Source: Setaria digitata
Taxonomy: Eukaryota > Nematoda > Chromadorea > Rhabditida > Setariidae
Reading direction: 5' to 3'
Assembly (NCBI GenBank): GCA_003640385.1
Contig: RCAB01000007.1
Location: 601,145 to 665,144 of the forward strand
Length of the DNA stretch: 64,000 nucleotides
The notes under the pieces are model-generated. The model was given only the letters and a program-made list of their open reading frames with translations. It ran no database searches and was not told where the DNA came from. Numbering within the stretch: the first letter of the stretch is position 1; each line of letters opens with the position of its first letter. The translations under genes and the position numbers were made by a program. This document shows positions 11,915-24,449 of the stretch, in pieces.

Positions 11915-13390
11915 ATGTTAAACTGGCGTTATAGCTGGACTGAACATTACGATAGGGAGTTGAGCAATTTCGAAGAATTTGGGGATGAGGGTGAAATTTG
12001 GTTTGGACGAGTTGCTGAAAGGCGCATTGTGGAATATATTACTGGAAGTGAGCAGTTATCAAAATCATCCAGTTTCATTGATTTTGGCTGTGGCAATGGT
12101 TCACTGCTGAGGGCATTGGTGTGTGTAATGTTAACGTTATCAAAGTTAAAGCTATATTTAGATATAAGGCAGATGGTTCTTTAAGAATAATTCGATGGAA
12201 ATAACCAAGTTATTAGCCAAAAATTCTATTAAAATTTTTTGCACCTTTCGGAACATCTCTATAAATTCTTCAGAAAATTAGTGTTTGTCCTTGAAAAGCT
12301 GCACATAGAAAGAGAGAATGACTTTTGGAACCTAAGCAGTGAATTAGTCGATTGTATTTTCATATTTTCTTACCCTTCCTTATCCGACTTCTTTTTATCG
12401 TTCTTTCAAGAATTTCACTTCGCAGTAGCAAAGGTGAATGTAGTAATGATCTAGTTGCATTACAGTCTCCTACTGCTTTCAAATAATGTGTTCTATATAG
12501 TTTAAAACTAGTAATGTAACAAATGTTTAAATCGAGATTGAAAATATCGCTGGCTTTAATGTATTAAAAGGAGTTGATTTATACTCAGTTGCTTTCATTT
12601 TAGCGACGACGAGGCTACTCCCACTTATGCGGTATCGACTATTCTGAGGAAGCAGTACTGCTGGCCACAAAACTTTCAGGAAGAAAATGCTTAGAAAATA
12701 GTTCCTGCCAAATTACTTTTCGGGTAGTTTTAATTGTTGCCCATGATAACTTTTGCTTTTTGGTTAACTCCGGATTTTCAGTTCAAAAGTAATTTAGGAA
12801 GTAAAAGTACAAATAGTATAATCAATTTCTAGACACTCGATCTGTTAAGTGTGAATACAGATCTGGGGAAATTCGATGTTGTTCTTGATAAGGGCACCTG
12901 GGATGCACTATCATTATCAGACGATCGTGACAGTCGATTAAGAAAGTACAGGACAAATGTCTGCAAAGCACTGAAACCCTCGGGGGTTTTTATCATTTGT
13001 TCATGCAACTACTCGAGGTAATTGCATTATTATTGTTTTTTCTTTTCACTTGCAATAAATTATTAAAAATTACAGTTGGATGTTGCCATGAGTCTACGGT
13101 AAACTTTTGTGTAATTTTGTCTATAGTTTACAATCACAGCTCAAGCAAAAGTTGCACTGTCGCTAATCAGAATTGTTTTAACTTAACTGTCTTGTTTAAA
13201 GCTACTCTTTTAGAATGCCATTCGCTACGGAATACTTAGTATTTCTTTATTTATTTACAGGATTGAATTGGAAAGGCAGTTTAGCGGTAAAGAGTTGGGA
13301 TTTTTCAAAGAGTTACCATCCAAAAATACTATTGAGTTTGGTGGTCAGAAAGGTTCAACGACGACGACTGTGGTATTTCAAAGGTTTTAG
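11915..13390 (+). CDS. EEF1AKMT2: eEF1A lysine methyltransferase 2 (METTL10-like)
   Basis: The model has four exons: 11915-12118, 12604-12723, 12833-13017 and 13261-13390. They give 212 aa. It is a compact class I SAM-dependent methyltransferase. The N-terminal signature [12 protein letters not shown] followed by GDEGEIWFG is specific to the METTL10/EEF1AKMT2 group. SAM-binding motif I is [24 protein letters not shown] is motif [16 protein letters not shown] lies at the active-site edge, and SCNYSR is the later strand motif. The C-terminal [17 protein letters not shown] matches the family ending. The family trimethylates a lysine of translation elongation factor eEF1A in the cytosol. The length is close to the human protein. 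The start at 11915 was chosen because a stop lies upstream in frame and no phase-compatible exon was found before it; a short extra N-terminus is still possible. Confidence 0.9.
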
Positions 13391-14288
13391 ATTCAAGGAA
13401 ATGATGTCAATTGGATTCTGCAGTCCATTTACAATATTTGTAGCATATGTTAGATGAGCTACAGTTAACCGAAATAACTTTGATGAGAAAACTAGGGCGA
13501 ATACCGATTATAAAAACCTCAGCAAGGATTTCTGACTTTACTGGTAAAGAAATTATATCTTCTATTTTGTGTATTACATGGCTAATGGGGAGAACCTAAA
13601 CTAATACTGTTAGGATATACGGACTTTTAATCTGTCAATATAAAATTTGAACACTTTATTAGAAGCCGTTGGATCTTAATCAATATAAAAACATGTAAAT
13701 TAAAAAAAAAATGGAATTTTTAACAGCTAAAATTGTAATAGTGATAAAACTATGCTCAGGCAAATAGCAGGATGGATAGCAAATATTACGAGATCTCCAT
13801 GAACGTTTTCAAAAAAATTAGAACTGGAAGTTTCCGTCAGCGTTATGAGGTAGGTTTGTAGAGGAACATAATCCTAAACAAGGGACTGTTCATATATATT
13901 AACAGTTTCGTAGTTAATAAAGCGAATAGGGCGCTTAACGTCTGGATAACAGCAATGTTTGCTAAAAACATTAGTGGAGTGAATTCAAATACATTATAAC
14001 AGAGAGTTTTTTAAAAAAAAAAAGGAAGAAATGTAAACTAAGTAATCTAAACTAAAAGTTAACATTAAAAAAAGCGCAGGAAAAGCGTAGAGAATGATGA
14101 AGCTTCGTTCGTTGTCAAACAGCTGCGCAGAAAGGAGTGAAATAAAGATTGGAGCCCGACGATTAACTATCCTTGAGGTCATACCAAAAACTTGAGAGCT
14201 TTTCTGTTATTACTACACTATCCAATCTTACTTGTACCTGGAAATATTTCGATAAATAAATGGACAAACCAATCTTTAAATTCTTTTA
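13391..14288. other. Convergent 3' region between EEF1AKMT2 and E-Syt
   Basis: The flanking genes end towards each other. An AATAAA-type signal occurs at about 13916 on the plus strand, and a TTTATT just before the E-Syt stop serves the minus strand. No exon was seen. Confidence 0.5.
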
Positions 14289-17200
14289 TTAGACAATTTT
14301 TGTAAGACCTAATCTGGCCAGGGCGCTAAAGTGTATTTTACACACGTTGAGACTGTGAAAATTTACCATTCCAAGAACAGGAGCTTTGCTGAAAACTCCA
14401 TAATTGGTAGCGTCTTTTAGGGTGAAGATAAGCACGTGATTCTCGATATCGCTAAAGTTCAAGTTGAATTCGAACCTGAAGTAATGAAAGCGCAAATTTC
14501 ATTTCATTAATCAGTGCCAATACTGAGATGCATGATGCTTTGTCTACTTGAATTCATCTTTATGGATTAATTTAAAAAAAAAGAAATCTCCCCGATGTTT
14601 TGAATGCACAAAAGACAGCATGAAACTTACATTTACCGCAAATTAGTGGGAGAAAACTGTCTCATAAACGATGGGTGAATTTACCGAATAGAACTGACCA
14701 ATTATCGAAAACCGGGTTGAGGCACTTCCTAAGAGTTGCTGTCCTCCGTTTTTCACCACCACGTATGTTGTCCAGAGGTGCCAATCGTACAGTTACGTAT
14801 GGATCTGCAGAGGCTTGATTATCAAACGGTTGCAATTCTCTGAAATATTATAAACGAATTATAGGTAGAAGATTAGACGCGAAAAGTAGCTGTAGTGTAA
14901 CCATTTAAAAGACGTTTAACAACATCGAAATATACATTTCACTGTTCAGTGTTCCTGAAAATTTCACTTCAAAATTTCACTTTTATGTTGTGCCAAACTC
15001 CAGTTGATAGCTGATTATGCGAATACAAATGAAGACTAATACGACTTCAATCCTGTAGCATGTAAACAGCATCGAGACCAGCAACAGACTTGAGTGATAG
15101 CCTTTTGGACCCATGCGCTTTACTTAAACGGAAAACTATTTGCGCAAATTAACAAAAAAAGTATATGAAACTTAATAAAGCATACGTTATGCGCATGACC
15201 TGAATTATTAATTTGTTTGATTCTTTCAGATGTTGAAGACCAAACTGCAAGCGACCAATTCGATCAGTGCTAAAAAATATTTAAGTGGAGATAAGAAGTT
15301 AATAACCTCTAGCTTTTGGTGCAAGTCACGACTTGCTATTTTCAACAAATGCTTAAGATCTTTTTCGAGGATACTCTAACAAATATGTTTACTGTTACTA
15401 AAATTACAGTTAACACCGTCAATCTCCAATACTAATAGTAGTAAAATCCTTCTCAAAAACATACGGCTTTCCTTTGCTTGGTGCTTGTCTCGTTAGAAAT
15501 AATCTTTCGCCCAAGGTACGACGACGCTTATATGCACTAGTCCCTGAATCGCTGCTGTTTCTTCGTGTTTTCAGTCGTTCAGTAACAGCTCCCTTCGAGT
15601 TTAAAATCAGTGTTTTTCCAGTAACGCCTACCTCGTTTGGCAAATTATATCCCGCGAAATCCTCACTTCGTCCTATCATTTTTTCAGCCCTCTCAATGAA
15701 GACCTCTATAATAAAAATTATTGGACAAACATTGTGTAAAACTCAGCTTTATTTATTAGCCAAGAACTAAAGTCATCTGCACACTACGATATACTTACTA
15801 CTTATAACAGTCTTCACTGATTCCAACTAATTTAATCATATATATATGATATATATTTAATTTTTTTTTTATATTTTTTTCTTGTTCAAGAAAAAGATGG
15901 AAAGCCACAAAAATAATCGATGTTCGGGGTTAAAATGAAACCTTACCATTGCCGTAAGTTGCTTCCTTGTTATTATCATTAATGTTAGAAACAGTATTCC
16001 TTTTTTGCTCACCGGTAACCAACACCTGCAAAAATGACGAATAAGGGCTATACATAAAATAGGATAAATCAAGATTCTGAGAACACATAGAGCAAGTAAT
16101 TTTTTTTTCAATCCTAAGTAAGAACATAGTAAGCAGGGTCAAAAAACTCAGCCTACGATATCTGCCACGCCATTTAAAAAAGCACACTGAACGATAAGTA
16201 GTGGTAATTCGAACATATGTTACTTTCAACATATAGTAGTCTAGAATATTTCCTTTTCTGCATTAGCAAATCATTTTATTAAAATTAAATTGCAATCTTT
16301 TGGCAAAGAAATTTAACATTTCAATATGTTTATAAGATGAATTTTGAGTTTTTATAAAAGAAGTGGAAACTGCTGAAAATAAATCAAGTCTACTAACGCA
16401 GCAGTACTGTAACAACTCACCCTGATGCGCGCTGTGATAACTATTGGGCTTTGATGAACTCCTAATGTTAATGAGAAAGTTTGTTTATAAAACTCCAAAT
16501 CTGGTTCACGCAAAATTGTTTTTAATGGCAAAATTAATTCTCCGAGACAACGTTTTGTTATTTGATCAATAGCCTGAAATTTCGGCAAAATGGTCTAATA
16601 TGAATTTCCATATAAAATGAGGAATATTAGCAAACAGTGAGCATTATAAATGTCATGTACCAAGAAAATAAAAATTTAATTTCGTGACTTTAAAAAAAAA
16701 GATATGTAGCTGCGCTCAATTTGTTCCAGTCTAATGTTTAAAGTGAACATACGCCCGAGACGTTTCAGAGGCCTCGCGACAACACTTTACGAAATGTCGT
16801 GCAAAAAATATTTTTTTTTAGGTTGAAAAGACGAACCCCTTTTAAAAATCAGGAATATTACTAGAATCAAGTAAATCATATCATACCTCAAATTTCAATT
16901 CTTGTCCTTCCGGATGACGAACAAAAAACAGGAATTTAGTTTGGAATAATGGATTAACAGTCTTCATTTTTGTCGGAGTTTGTTGAAAATCTTTACCAAG
17001 ACTTACTGTTATGTATGGCGACGGTTCCACTTTTGCCTTTGGATACTAAAAGTAGATTGTATAACTTTGAGATCGAAAACTTGAAAAATAAACCCCAAAC
17101 GGAGAGAACAGAAGCTCATTCCTTTTTTAGGCATCTCAGGTTTCTGGCAACATTCTCTACCTGTCAAATAATCATAACTGCTTTGCTTAACCACTTTGAA

Positions 17201-20200
17201 TGTTATTTCATAATAATTCCTCAACGCTACTCACAATATTATCAGCACGTTCTGTTTATTCTATTAACTACTTAAAGAAAGTAGCTAATAAAGCCTATTA
17301 TGCATAAATAATGTGCCTAAATGAAGGATCATTCATCCACATATTCTCTCAATTTCCTTAAACACGATATAAGCTCACCGGCAGATCTGATACATTATCG
17401 ATAAAGACCATAAGTAATGCTGGATGCACTGGTTTGTCAGTATTAAACCAATAATTCCCATATTCCTGATTAGTGAGATCTGAAAGTGAAGACGACAAAT
17501 TCATCCAAGTAGCCTGAAAATAACAACATTTTGTCACATAATGGGGTAAAAGAACAGAGATGCAATGAAGTCTAAAGTAAATGGAACATTTAAACTACTA
17601 ACTTAGTTGAGGCTATTTTTCTTTCGCCACATCTAATAATGGGTTTTCGTATTCTCATCTTTTGTGAGTATAAGAAAAAGCTCCTACAGTTTTGGAGAAT
17701 ACACTAGGAATGACGAAGTGAAAAAATTTATTTGAAGTCATCATTATTAGTCAAAAGCGTTAGTCAACAAGCTGCCAGTGAACAAGAAATTTTTAAAATA
17801 AAGAAAACCTGTATATGTATGTCTCCGTGCTTACATGCATCCAGTGGAAACCAGTCATCAAGATTTCTTTTCGTTTTGACATTAATCAAGTCGATCACTA
17901 ATCTTCCCAGTTCTTCATCCCTACTTGTTTTATCATAATCAAGCAATTCTATACGCAATTTTTGCCCATTAGCTTCGTCAACAACAAATTCAAAATATTC
18001 ATTCCAGATGGGATTCAGATCATTATCAATTGTCCTAGTTCTGTAGAACTGAGAACCAACTGAAAATATCCGCACCACCACTTTTTATAGTGACCTAATT
18101 AGCTTAATGCATAAGTGGAATTGAAATGAATTGGTGATCATATTGTTCGACGTGTCAAAGAATTACAAAAGAAACGGTGATAGAATTTTCTTACTGAAAA
18201 AAAAAACTTTCAAGTTTCGATTTAACAGTAGCACTGAGGAAAACAAATGAACAAGCAGCTATACACAGCATAATTTCAAATGATAAAAGCTATGAAAACA
18301 GAAGTTTCTTGTGGTTAAAAAGTATACCCTGTATTTGGCAGTATGGATCACTTGCCATCCTTTTTGTGAATTGTATATCCCTATTTTCCAGGTTTCTGGC
18401 TTCCACAATTTTCAAACGCAACACACCATCTGGCTCTGGAAAGTGCAATCGAGTAGCATCAACACCTGGAGCCAGTGGGATAACAATCTCATTCGGAAGC
18501 ACACATAAAGCGGAAACCTAGGAAACCTTCACATATTATATACAAAAATAAATAAATAATTAATCAAATTAGTTGAAATAAACTCAATAAATCAAACAAG
18601 TAAATAAAATTGACTGATTAATTAAATAAATTAAAGTGAATAATTCTCTATAATATACAGAAGACGCCGTAACACGAACATATAAAATATTAAAAATTAT
18701 CGGAATTCATGGCAGAAGTAAAAGAATGAGATGCTCAAACCATTTACTTGAGAATCAATTATTGAGCGAATTGCGTTTAGCAGACCAGGTAATTCCACAA
18801 ATTCACCCATACCAGTTAAATTAAAATCGATTTTCTGAAATCTGAAAGAATCAAAATGCAACTTAAAAAGAAGGAGTTTTTACGAGACTAGTAGAGGGAA
18901 AATGGAAGAGAACGAGATATAAAATAAAGGGTAACTTGCGATTCTAACATAAACCAACTTTATTCCTTCAAACTTTATAGATCTTACGGGTTTTTCTAAG
19001 AAGAATCCAGAAACACCGCCAACCATTGGTGGATATGGCAATAACGGCTTCAAAACAGCTCTTAGCTTTCCGGAAAACTAGAATAAATCATGTAATTATA
19101 ATGAAATTCCTAAAACTCTCACATTTCATCATTTCTCATAAAATATTGTGGATTAATTCTTCGCATATTTCATTTTTCAAAAAAAAAAAAAAACAAAGAA
19201 AAACTGCACAATATGGCACCTGCAACTGATTTAAACCGCCAGTGAAACCTGCAACATTAACATCGAAATCGGCATCCCCTGCATAAGCGATGTCCATGTC
19301 AACTATAATGCGATCACGACCAACATTATGTGTATAAACCTGACACGAAAAAAAAAATGAAGCATCAATACCAAGCAGAAGGCTTAAAAAGTCACTCAAA
19401 TAAATATGAGTTAATGCAAGCTACACAATTTAAGACACATGAATAAGCAGAAGTCCTTAAATTCTTCTCATTTAAAATATTAGTTCTGGGATGTGAAGAT
19501 ACGAAGAGGTAAAATTTTATAAAATTCGTATGAATAGTTACTTTGATACCGCCAACACGACAAGGAATGTCCCCCATATCCATTTTTGTGAATTTGAATG
19601 ACCTGAACACAGCTGGTAGTTGCGATTTAATTTGAGGTTCGATATACTCATGCATAAAGTATTTGGAATATTCAGTGATATACGGCCAAAGTTGTAATAC
19701 AACCTGAAGTTATATGGATATCAAATACACTGTGGCAAAACTGAGCTGCTCTAAGTTAATAGTAATCAGCTTTTTGCACATAACGATAATCACTACGTAT
19801 GGAGGCCAAACTATATATCATATGAGAATATCGCTTACAGTAACAGCAATATAGCCTATGTAGCATATAATACTAAACTGCATGATTGGAAACAAACTTT
19901 GTTTAGCCACTCAACTCGTTCCGTGTCTGGAAATTGAACCCAAGCGGGAAGATCCTGCAGCTGTGCTAGTATAACCTGCAATGAGCAAAATCGCCTGGTA
20001 ATTCCAAACCACTCAAACTACTCAATATTTCTTCCCAGAATGTTTTTTGCGGAAATATTTTGTAAAAAAAAGCAATTTTTTAATCATAGAAACCAACTTC
20101 TCGTTCCTTCAGAGCTGTTTGCCGCAAACTCAAGAGTCGTTTTTCACGTTCTCGCCACATATGTGATTTCAATCCATGCAATGTGACAAGTAATACAATC

Positions 20201-20789
20201 CATCCAAATGAAAATTGATAATATCCAAGTAGATAGCATAACTGCAACTTCAGAACTAGAAAGCATAATAAAGTATAACCTATAAACTTAATTTATGAAT
20301 AGCTGGACTGGAATAAAAGATTAAATGTAACCATCACGAAACACAAATATTAAATTGAATTGATTGTTAAATATACTGCCAAATAAGCTGGGCAAAAATG
20401 ACTAAAATTTATGAACCAGATCTTCAAAATTAATTATTAACTCAAACTGAATTTAAATTTGAAAGAGACAGTTATGTCCTAAACCAATAAATAACTGAGG
20501 TAAATCGGAATTTTTAGCACGCTACACTGGATGACAAGAGTCAGACACAAGTACGGGAAGTGAAATAATGAACACCGACAAACCTTACCAAGCGGTTGAA
20601 AATTCCAAACTCTCTTGAACCGTATACGCATTAACAGTGGACAACTCAAAAGCGCATATCTTAAAAAGATGGTCCCCACAGAGAGTTAAAGAAAATTGAA
20701 AGATTAAATTTAAAGAATTAAAAGATTAAATATACCCCTAATATGATAAAACCGCCAACTACAGGTAGCACGTAATTCTGCCACTCCAT
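14289..20789 (-). CDS. esyt-2: Extended synaptotagmin (SMP plus three C2 domains)
   Basis: The model has 17 exons: 20789-20736, 20241-20098, 19975-19898, 19703-19542, 19339-19220, 19077-18988, 18834-18748, 18517-18328, 18059-17809, 17513-17379, 17045-16887, 16573-16421, 16025-15947, 15705-15465, 15269-15186, 14839-14699 and 14475-14289. They give 784 aa in one frame. The order is an N-terminal membrane hairpin (about 8-50), an SMP lipid-transfer domain (about 75-250, with QDLPAWVQFPDTERVEWLN and KLRAVLKPLLPYPPMVGGV), C2A (from about 260, with SDPYCQ, DNDLNPIWNE and acidic loop YDKTSRDEE), C2B (about 405-545, with PSPYITVSLG) and a C-terminal C2C (about 655-780, with SADPYVTVRL and LNPVFDNW). 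E-Syts tether endoplasmic reticulum to plasma membrane and move glycerolipids, often in response to calcium. A Ser/Arg/Lys-rich linker (about 580-650) precedes C2C. The exon ending at 14699 uses a GTCAGT donor. Confidence 0.93.
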
Positions 20790-22033
20790 TGTTATCCTTT
20801 TACATCGGTTTCCAAATCTAAAGCAGCCCAACAATACAGCACAGTTAAAATATTCCGAACTTCACTTTTTGTAAATATCAGAATATTGGAAACTGTACTT
20901 GTGCAATAAATCTACAACTCCACATTAAATAAGCATAGCACGTCTATTTCGAAATCTCAGAAAAACACATCAGCCCCTTATCCCAGCAAACAACTGCTTC
21001 ACATTTCATTGATACTACTATTAATTTACGACCAAGTTTTGAAGATCCTGCTCCTAAATCACGAATATTAGATTAATCACTTAATGTCTTAGATATCATA
21101 ATGTTCAATGTTATTCACTGATAAAAATCAAAAGACTACGTAAATTCTGATTTTTAAAACAGTTTTTAGGAATCAATTCCAACATGATGAAACAAAATTT
21201 ATCGGGATCATTCAAGTAGCAGAAAAATCAACGTTACACGAAAAAAAAAAAAAAAAGAAAGTATACACCGATGACAAAACTGACAGTCAGTACTGGCTTT
21301 AGCCATCATTCACAAAGCTTGTTACACTTCCGCACTACTCCTCATCAGGTATCACAACACAACACAAACAGATGAATATGAAACAGATGGTGTAGAAAGC
21401 ACTTGAACTGCTTTAGTTCAATAAATCAGCAGATGGATTACGCTGTTCACTGTTTCACTGCTCACGCTGTTTTTTGAAAAGATACTCAAACTAGAAGGAA
21501 TATATTCATTCTGTATGGGTCTATCTTATTTCTATATACTATTCCCTCCATGAACAAATTTGTTTTGTATGCTTTCAAATTGAAAACATAAAACAGTTAT
21601 ACATCAAAAATCTTTTCAAAGTACTTAAGATAGGGCCCTCTATTATACTCTAAAACCATACAGAGAACTGAGAATCTTCTGTTCATATTTAAATCTTGTA
21701 CATCTGGCAGTCATAGAAAGAAATACTTTGAGAACAGTAAAAACTTCTAACTGTTGGAAAAAACTCCTTCCTCAAAAAGCCAAAAGTATCTAAAAATCAA
21801 CAATAATGAAATAAACACTGTAAAAAAAATAGGAGATATTAAATGTGATACTCACGAAAACAAGTTAGACCTTGACAAGTGGCGTGTGACTGAACTTTCG
21901 TCCACCTAATTATATAACACATTGATGAATCCTTAGGCACACTTCAAAAAATCTCTTCTCTTCAATATTTCAAATTTTTGAGAAACAGTACCATAAATAA
22001 CATTTATTAAAAACTCATAAAAAAGCAAAAATT
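20790..22033. other. Spacer between BCAS2 and E-Syt
   Basis: About 1.2 kb lie between two minus-strand genes. It should contain the E-Syt upstream region and the BCAS2 3' UTR. No exon or clear repeat was seen apart from a short A-rich run near 21240. Confidence 0.45.
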
Positions 22034-23683
22034 TCACGACATTAATTTAGCTTTCTTAGCCAACACTTCATTATCTGCTGCTAGCTCCTGACAAGCCAAC
22101 TCCATCTTATAATTTTTGGTAACCATTTGTACCCAGTTTTGTTCCAGATCTTTCAATTTTAATCCTGCTTCCATTTGACTTTTCCGTCGTCTTGAGTGAA
22201 TTTCCATCACTTCTTCTCGGAGCTGAAATTACATTAAAGATGGTTAATCAATATTATAACTGAAATATAAAGTGGACTGGTTAATCAATATTATAAATGA
22301 AATATAAAGTGGAAGAAAAAATTTGCAATTTGCAAAAAAAAATTTACCATATTGTCAACACTCTGCATATCAAAGTTAGGGAATCAGGTACTAAAATTAA
22401 GCAAGTGAGTGGAAAGCTAAATGAATTAAGAGCTCTCATATAAGAAAGCGTAAATAAGCTACAATTATACAAGCGGAAATTTCAACCATTACTGTGTTTA
22501 AGATTCTTAAACATCCGAAGAATTTGAAACATGAATAACTATGTTAAAAATAAGACAGATTCGTGGCGAATAAAAACACCGCTCAAGGTTTCAAAATAAC
22601 TTAGCACTATTACCTTTCTCAGCTCTCTCTCTTCACAGTGCAGTACGGTCTCCAAATCCTTATTATACCGAAGATAAACTGGTGGTGCATGCTCGTCCAT
22701 CAGTTGTAAGTTAATATTACGAAGCAGTAGGTGTTCATTCTGCGCAGCTGCATTACGAATAGCCTAAACTAGTTATAATATTATTTCAAATAAGTAATTA
22801 ATATTAATAAAATGCAAATAGCATTATTACCAACTACTAGCTAATTAACATCACCAATAAAAACCGCCTGACAGTTACTGCCATGCCGATCATTATGACT
22901 TACAACATTAATTACTACCTGTCACTATTATTATTCTTATTTTTTATTGGTTTTTATTTATTATTTTTATTAATAATAATAAAAATAATAAAATCACCAC
23001 CATTTATTACTATTTATTACTTGCCATTATATTACTATTGTTTATTGCTAATCATTTACTAGTAACTGCCAATAAACTGTTATTTATTACAATTATCTTT
23101 TATTATTTATGATTATTACTATTATCATTTACTGTTATTGTTATTATTCATTATTGTTCCTTTTGTCATTACTATTTTTTATTACTATTATTATTACTCA
23201 TTCTTATCGTTATTATCAAGTTTTATTATTATTTATTATCACCATTATTAATTATTATGCATTACTATGCTGATCAGCATTATTTATTTGATTGTTTACC
23301 ATTACGATTATTACTTATTATTGTTACTGCTATCACATTTATTTTTGCCACTATTACTATTTATTATTGCTGTGATCATTATTTTTTTTGTAATAATAAT
23401 TATTAATGATAATGATAATAATAATAATAATAATAATGAATAATTAATAATAATAACAATAAATAATAATAAATATTAAAAAGTATCGACTAATTAATTG
23501 ATTAATTAATATTATTTATTGTTGTCACTGTTGTTATTATTTATATTATTATCATTTATTATTACTGCTGTTTATTTATTATTATTATTGTTTATTGTTG
23601 GTTACTACTATTTAATATTGCTACTAATATTAATAATTATTAATAATGACAACAGCATTATTATCATTCATTAATTACTAGTT

Positions 23684-23740
<57 letters not shown>

Positions 23741-24449
23741 GAGTATCATTATTAACAACGACTATATTTTATTATTGTTGTTAATACTATTACTACTACT
23801 AGAAAATGTAATTCGATAAAAAAATGGTAAGAAATTTTCTTAAAAACTTGCTTTTCTCCAAGAAGTTTTATCACCCTGTCGCCCCGTTGTTGATGGACAA
23901 GACAATTCGTATCGTGACATATCCAATTTTGGCATTTCCTAAAGCAATCGAAAAATTAAAATCCGAAAATACATGATAGAAATATTATTTCGAAAATTCT
24001 AGAAAAATATAAAACGGTAAGTTTTGGAAACACTGCATCTGTGGTATTAACAAAAATAATTCTGATATTCTACAATAGAACTCCAATATTAATGACTGTT
24101 ATCTCTCAATTAATACTACGAGAAACAGCTACCTGCTATTTACAAAAGTCATAAGAAGGCAAAAGTGGAAGACAGAGCTTACCTGCTTCTTCGACATCCT
24201 AATATGTTCTTTGATGAGACAGGGAGTCAGAAATACATCAAAATCTGGAGGTGACATGTTCTGCAAATAATTTTTCATTGGGCGAAAAATTCGGCATTCA
24301 TCTTCTATCAGTTGCATTGCCATCTGTCGATCAGATTCTGTATAATCTGAATCAAGATACGGCAAAGCATCTACTAAAACTGCTGCATCTTCCGATTTGT
24401 TTGCTACAGCCGTACCGTGGGACACCACAGCCATAGACGTAGTCTCCAT
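22034..24449 (-). CDS. BCAS2: Pre-mRNA-splicing factor SPF27 (BCAS2)
   Basis: The model has four exons: 24449-24183, 23938-23852, 22763-22614 and 22222-22034. They give 230 aa, close to the 225 of human BCAS2. Family landmarks are VDALPYLDSDY near the N-terminus, ECRIFRPMKNYLQ, MSRYELSCPS, and a long C-terminal coiled coil with RRRKSQMEAGLKLKDLEQNW and MVTKNYKMELA. SPF27 is a core subunit of the PRP19 (NineTeen) complex, which joins the spliceosome during activation. The ATG sits two bases after a tgtag acceptor, consistent with spliced-leader trans-splicing. Intron 2 must use a GC donor (AGAAAA then GCAAGT). The only nearby GT gives the wrong phase and a stop three codons later. That intron also holds a long AT-rich simple-sequence block. 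Confidence 0.93.
22241..22313. repeat. 36-37-bp tandem duplication in BCAS2 intron 3
   Basis: Two adjacent copies (22241-22277 and 22278-22313) of a unit beginning tggttaatcaatattataa differ at one internal base. They lie about 20 bases upstream of the last BCAS2 exon in gene direction. Confidence 0.88.
22910..23815. repeat. AT-rich simple-sequence block, imperfect (TTA)n/(TAA)n
   Basis: About 0.9 kb inside BCAS2 intron 2 is made almost only of degenerate ATT, TTA and AAT triplets. It includes a clean (ATT)n run of about 50 bases at 23691-23740. Both strand orientations occur, so parts can fold back on each other. Confidence 0.9.
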
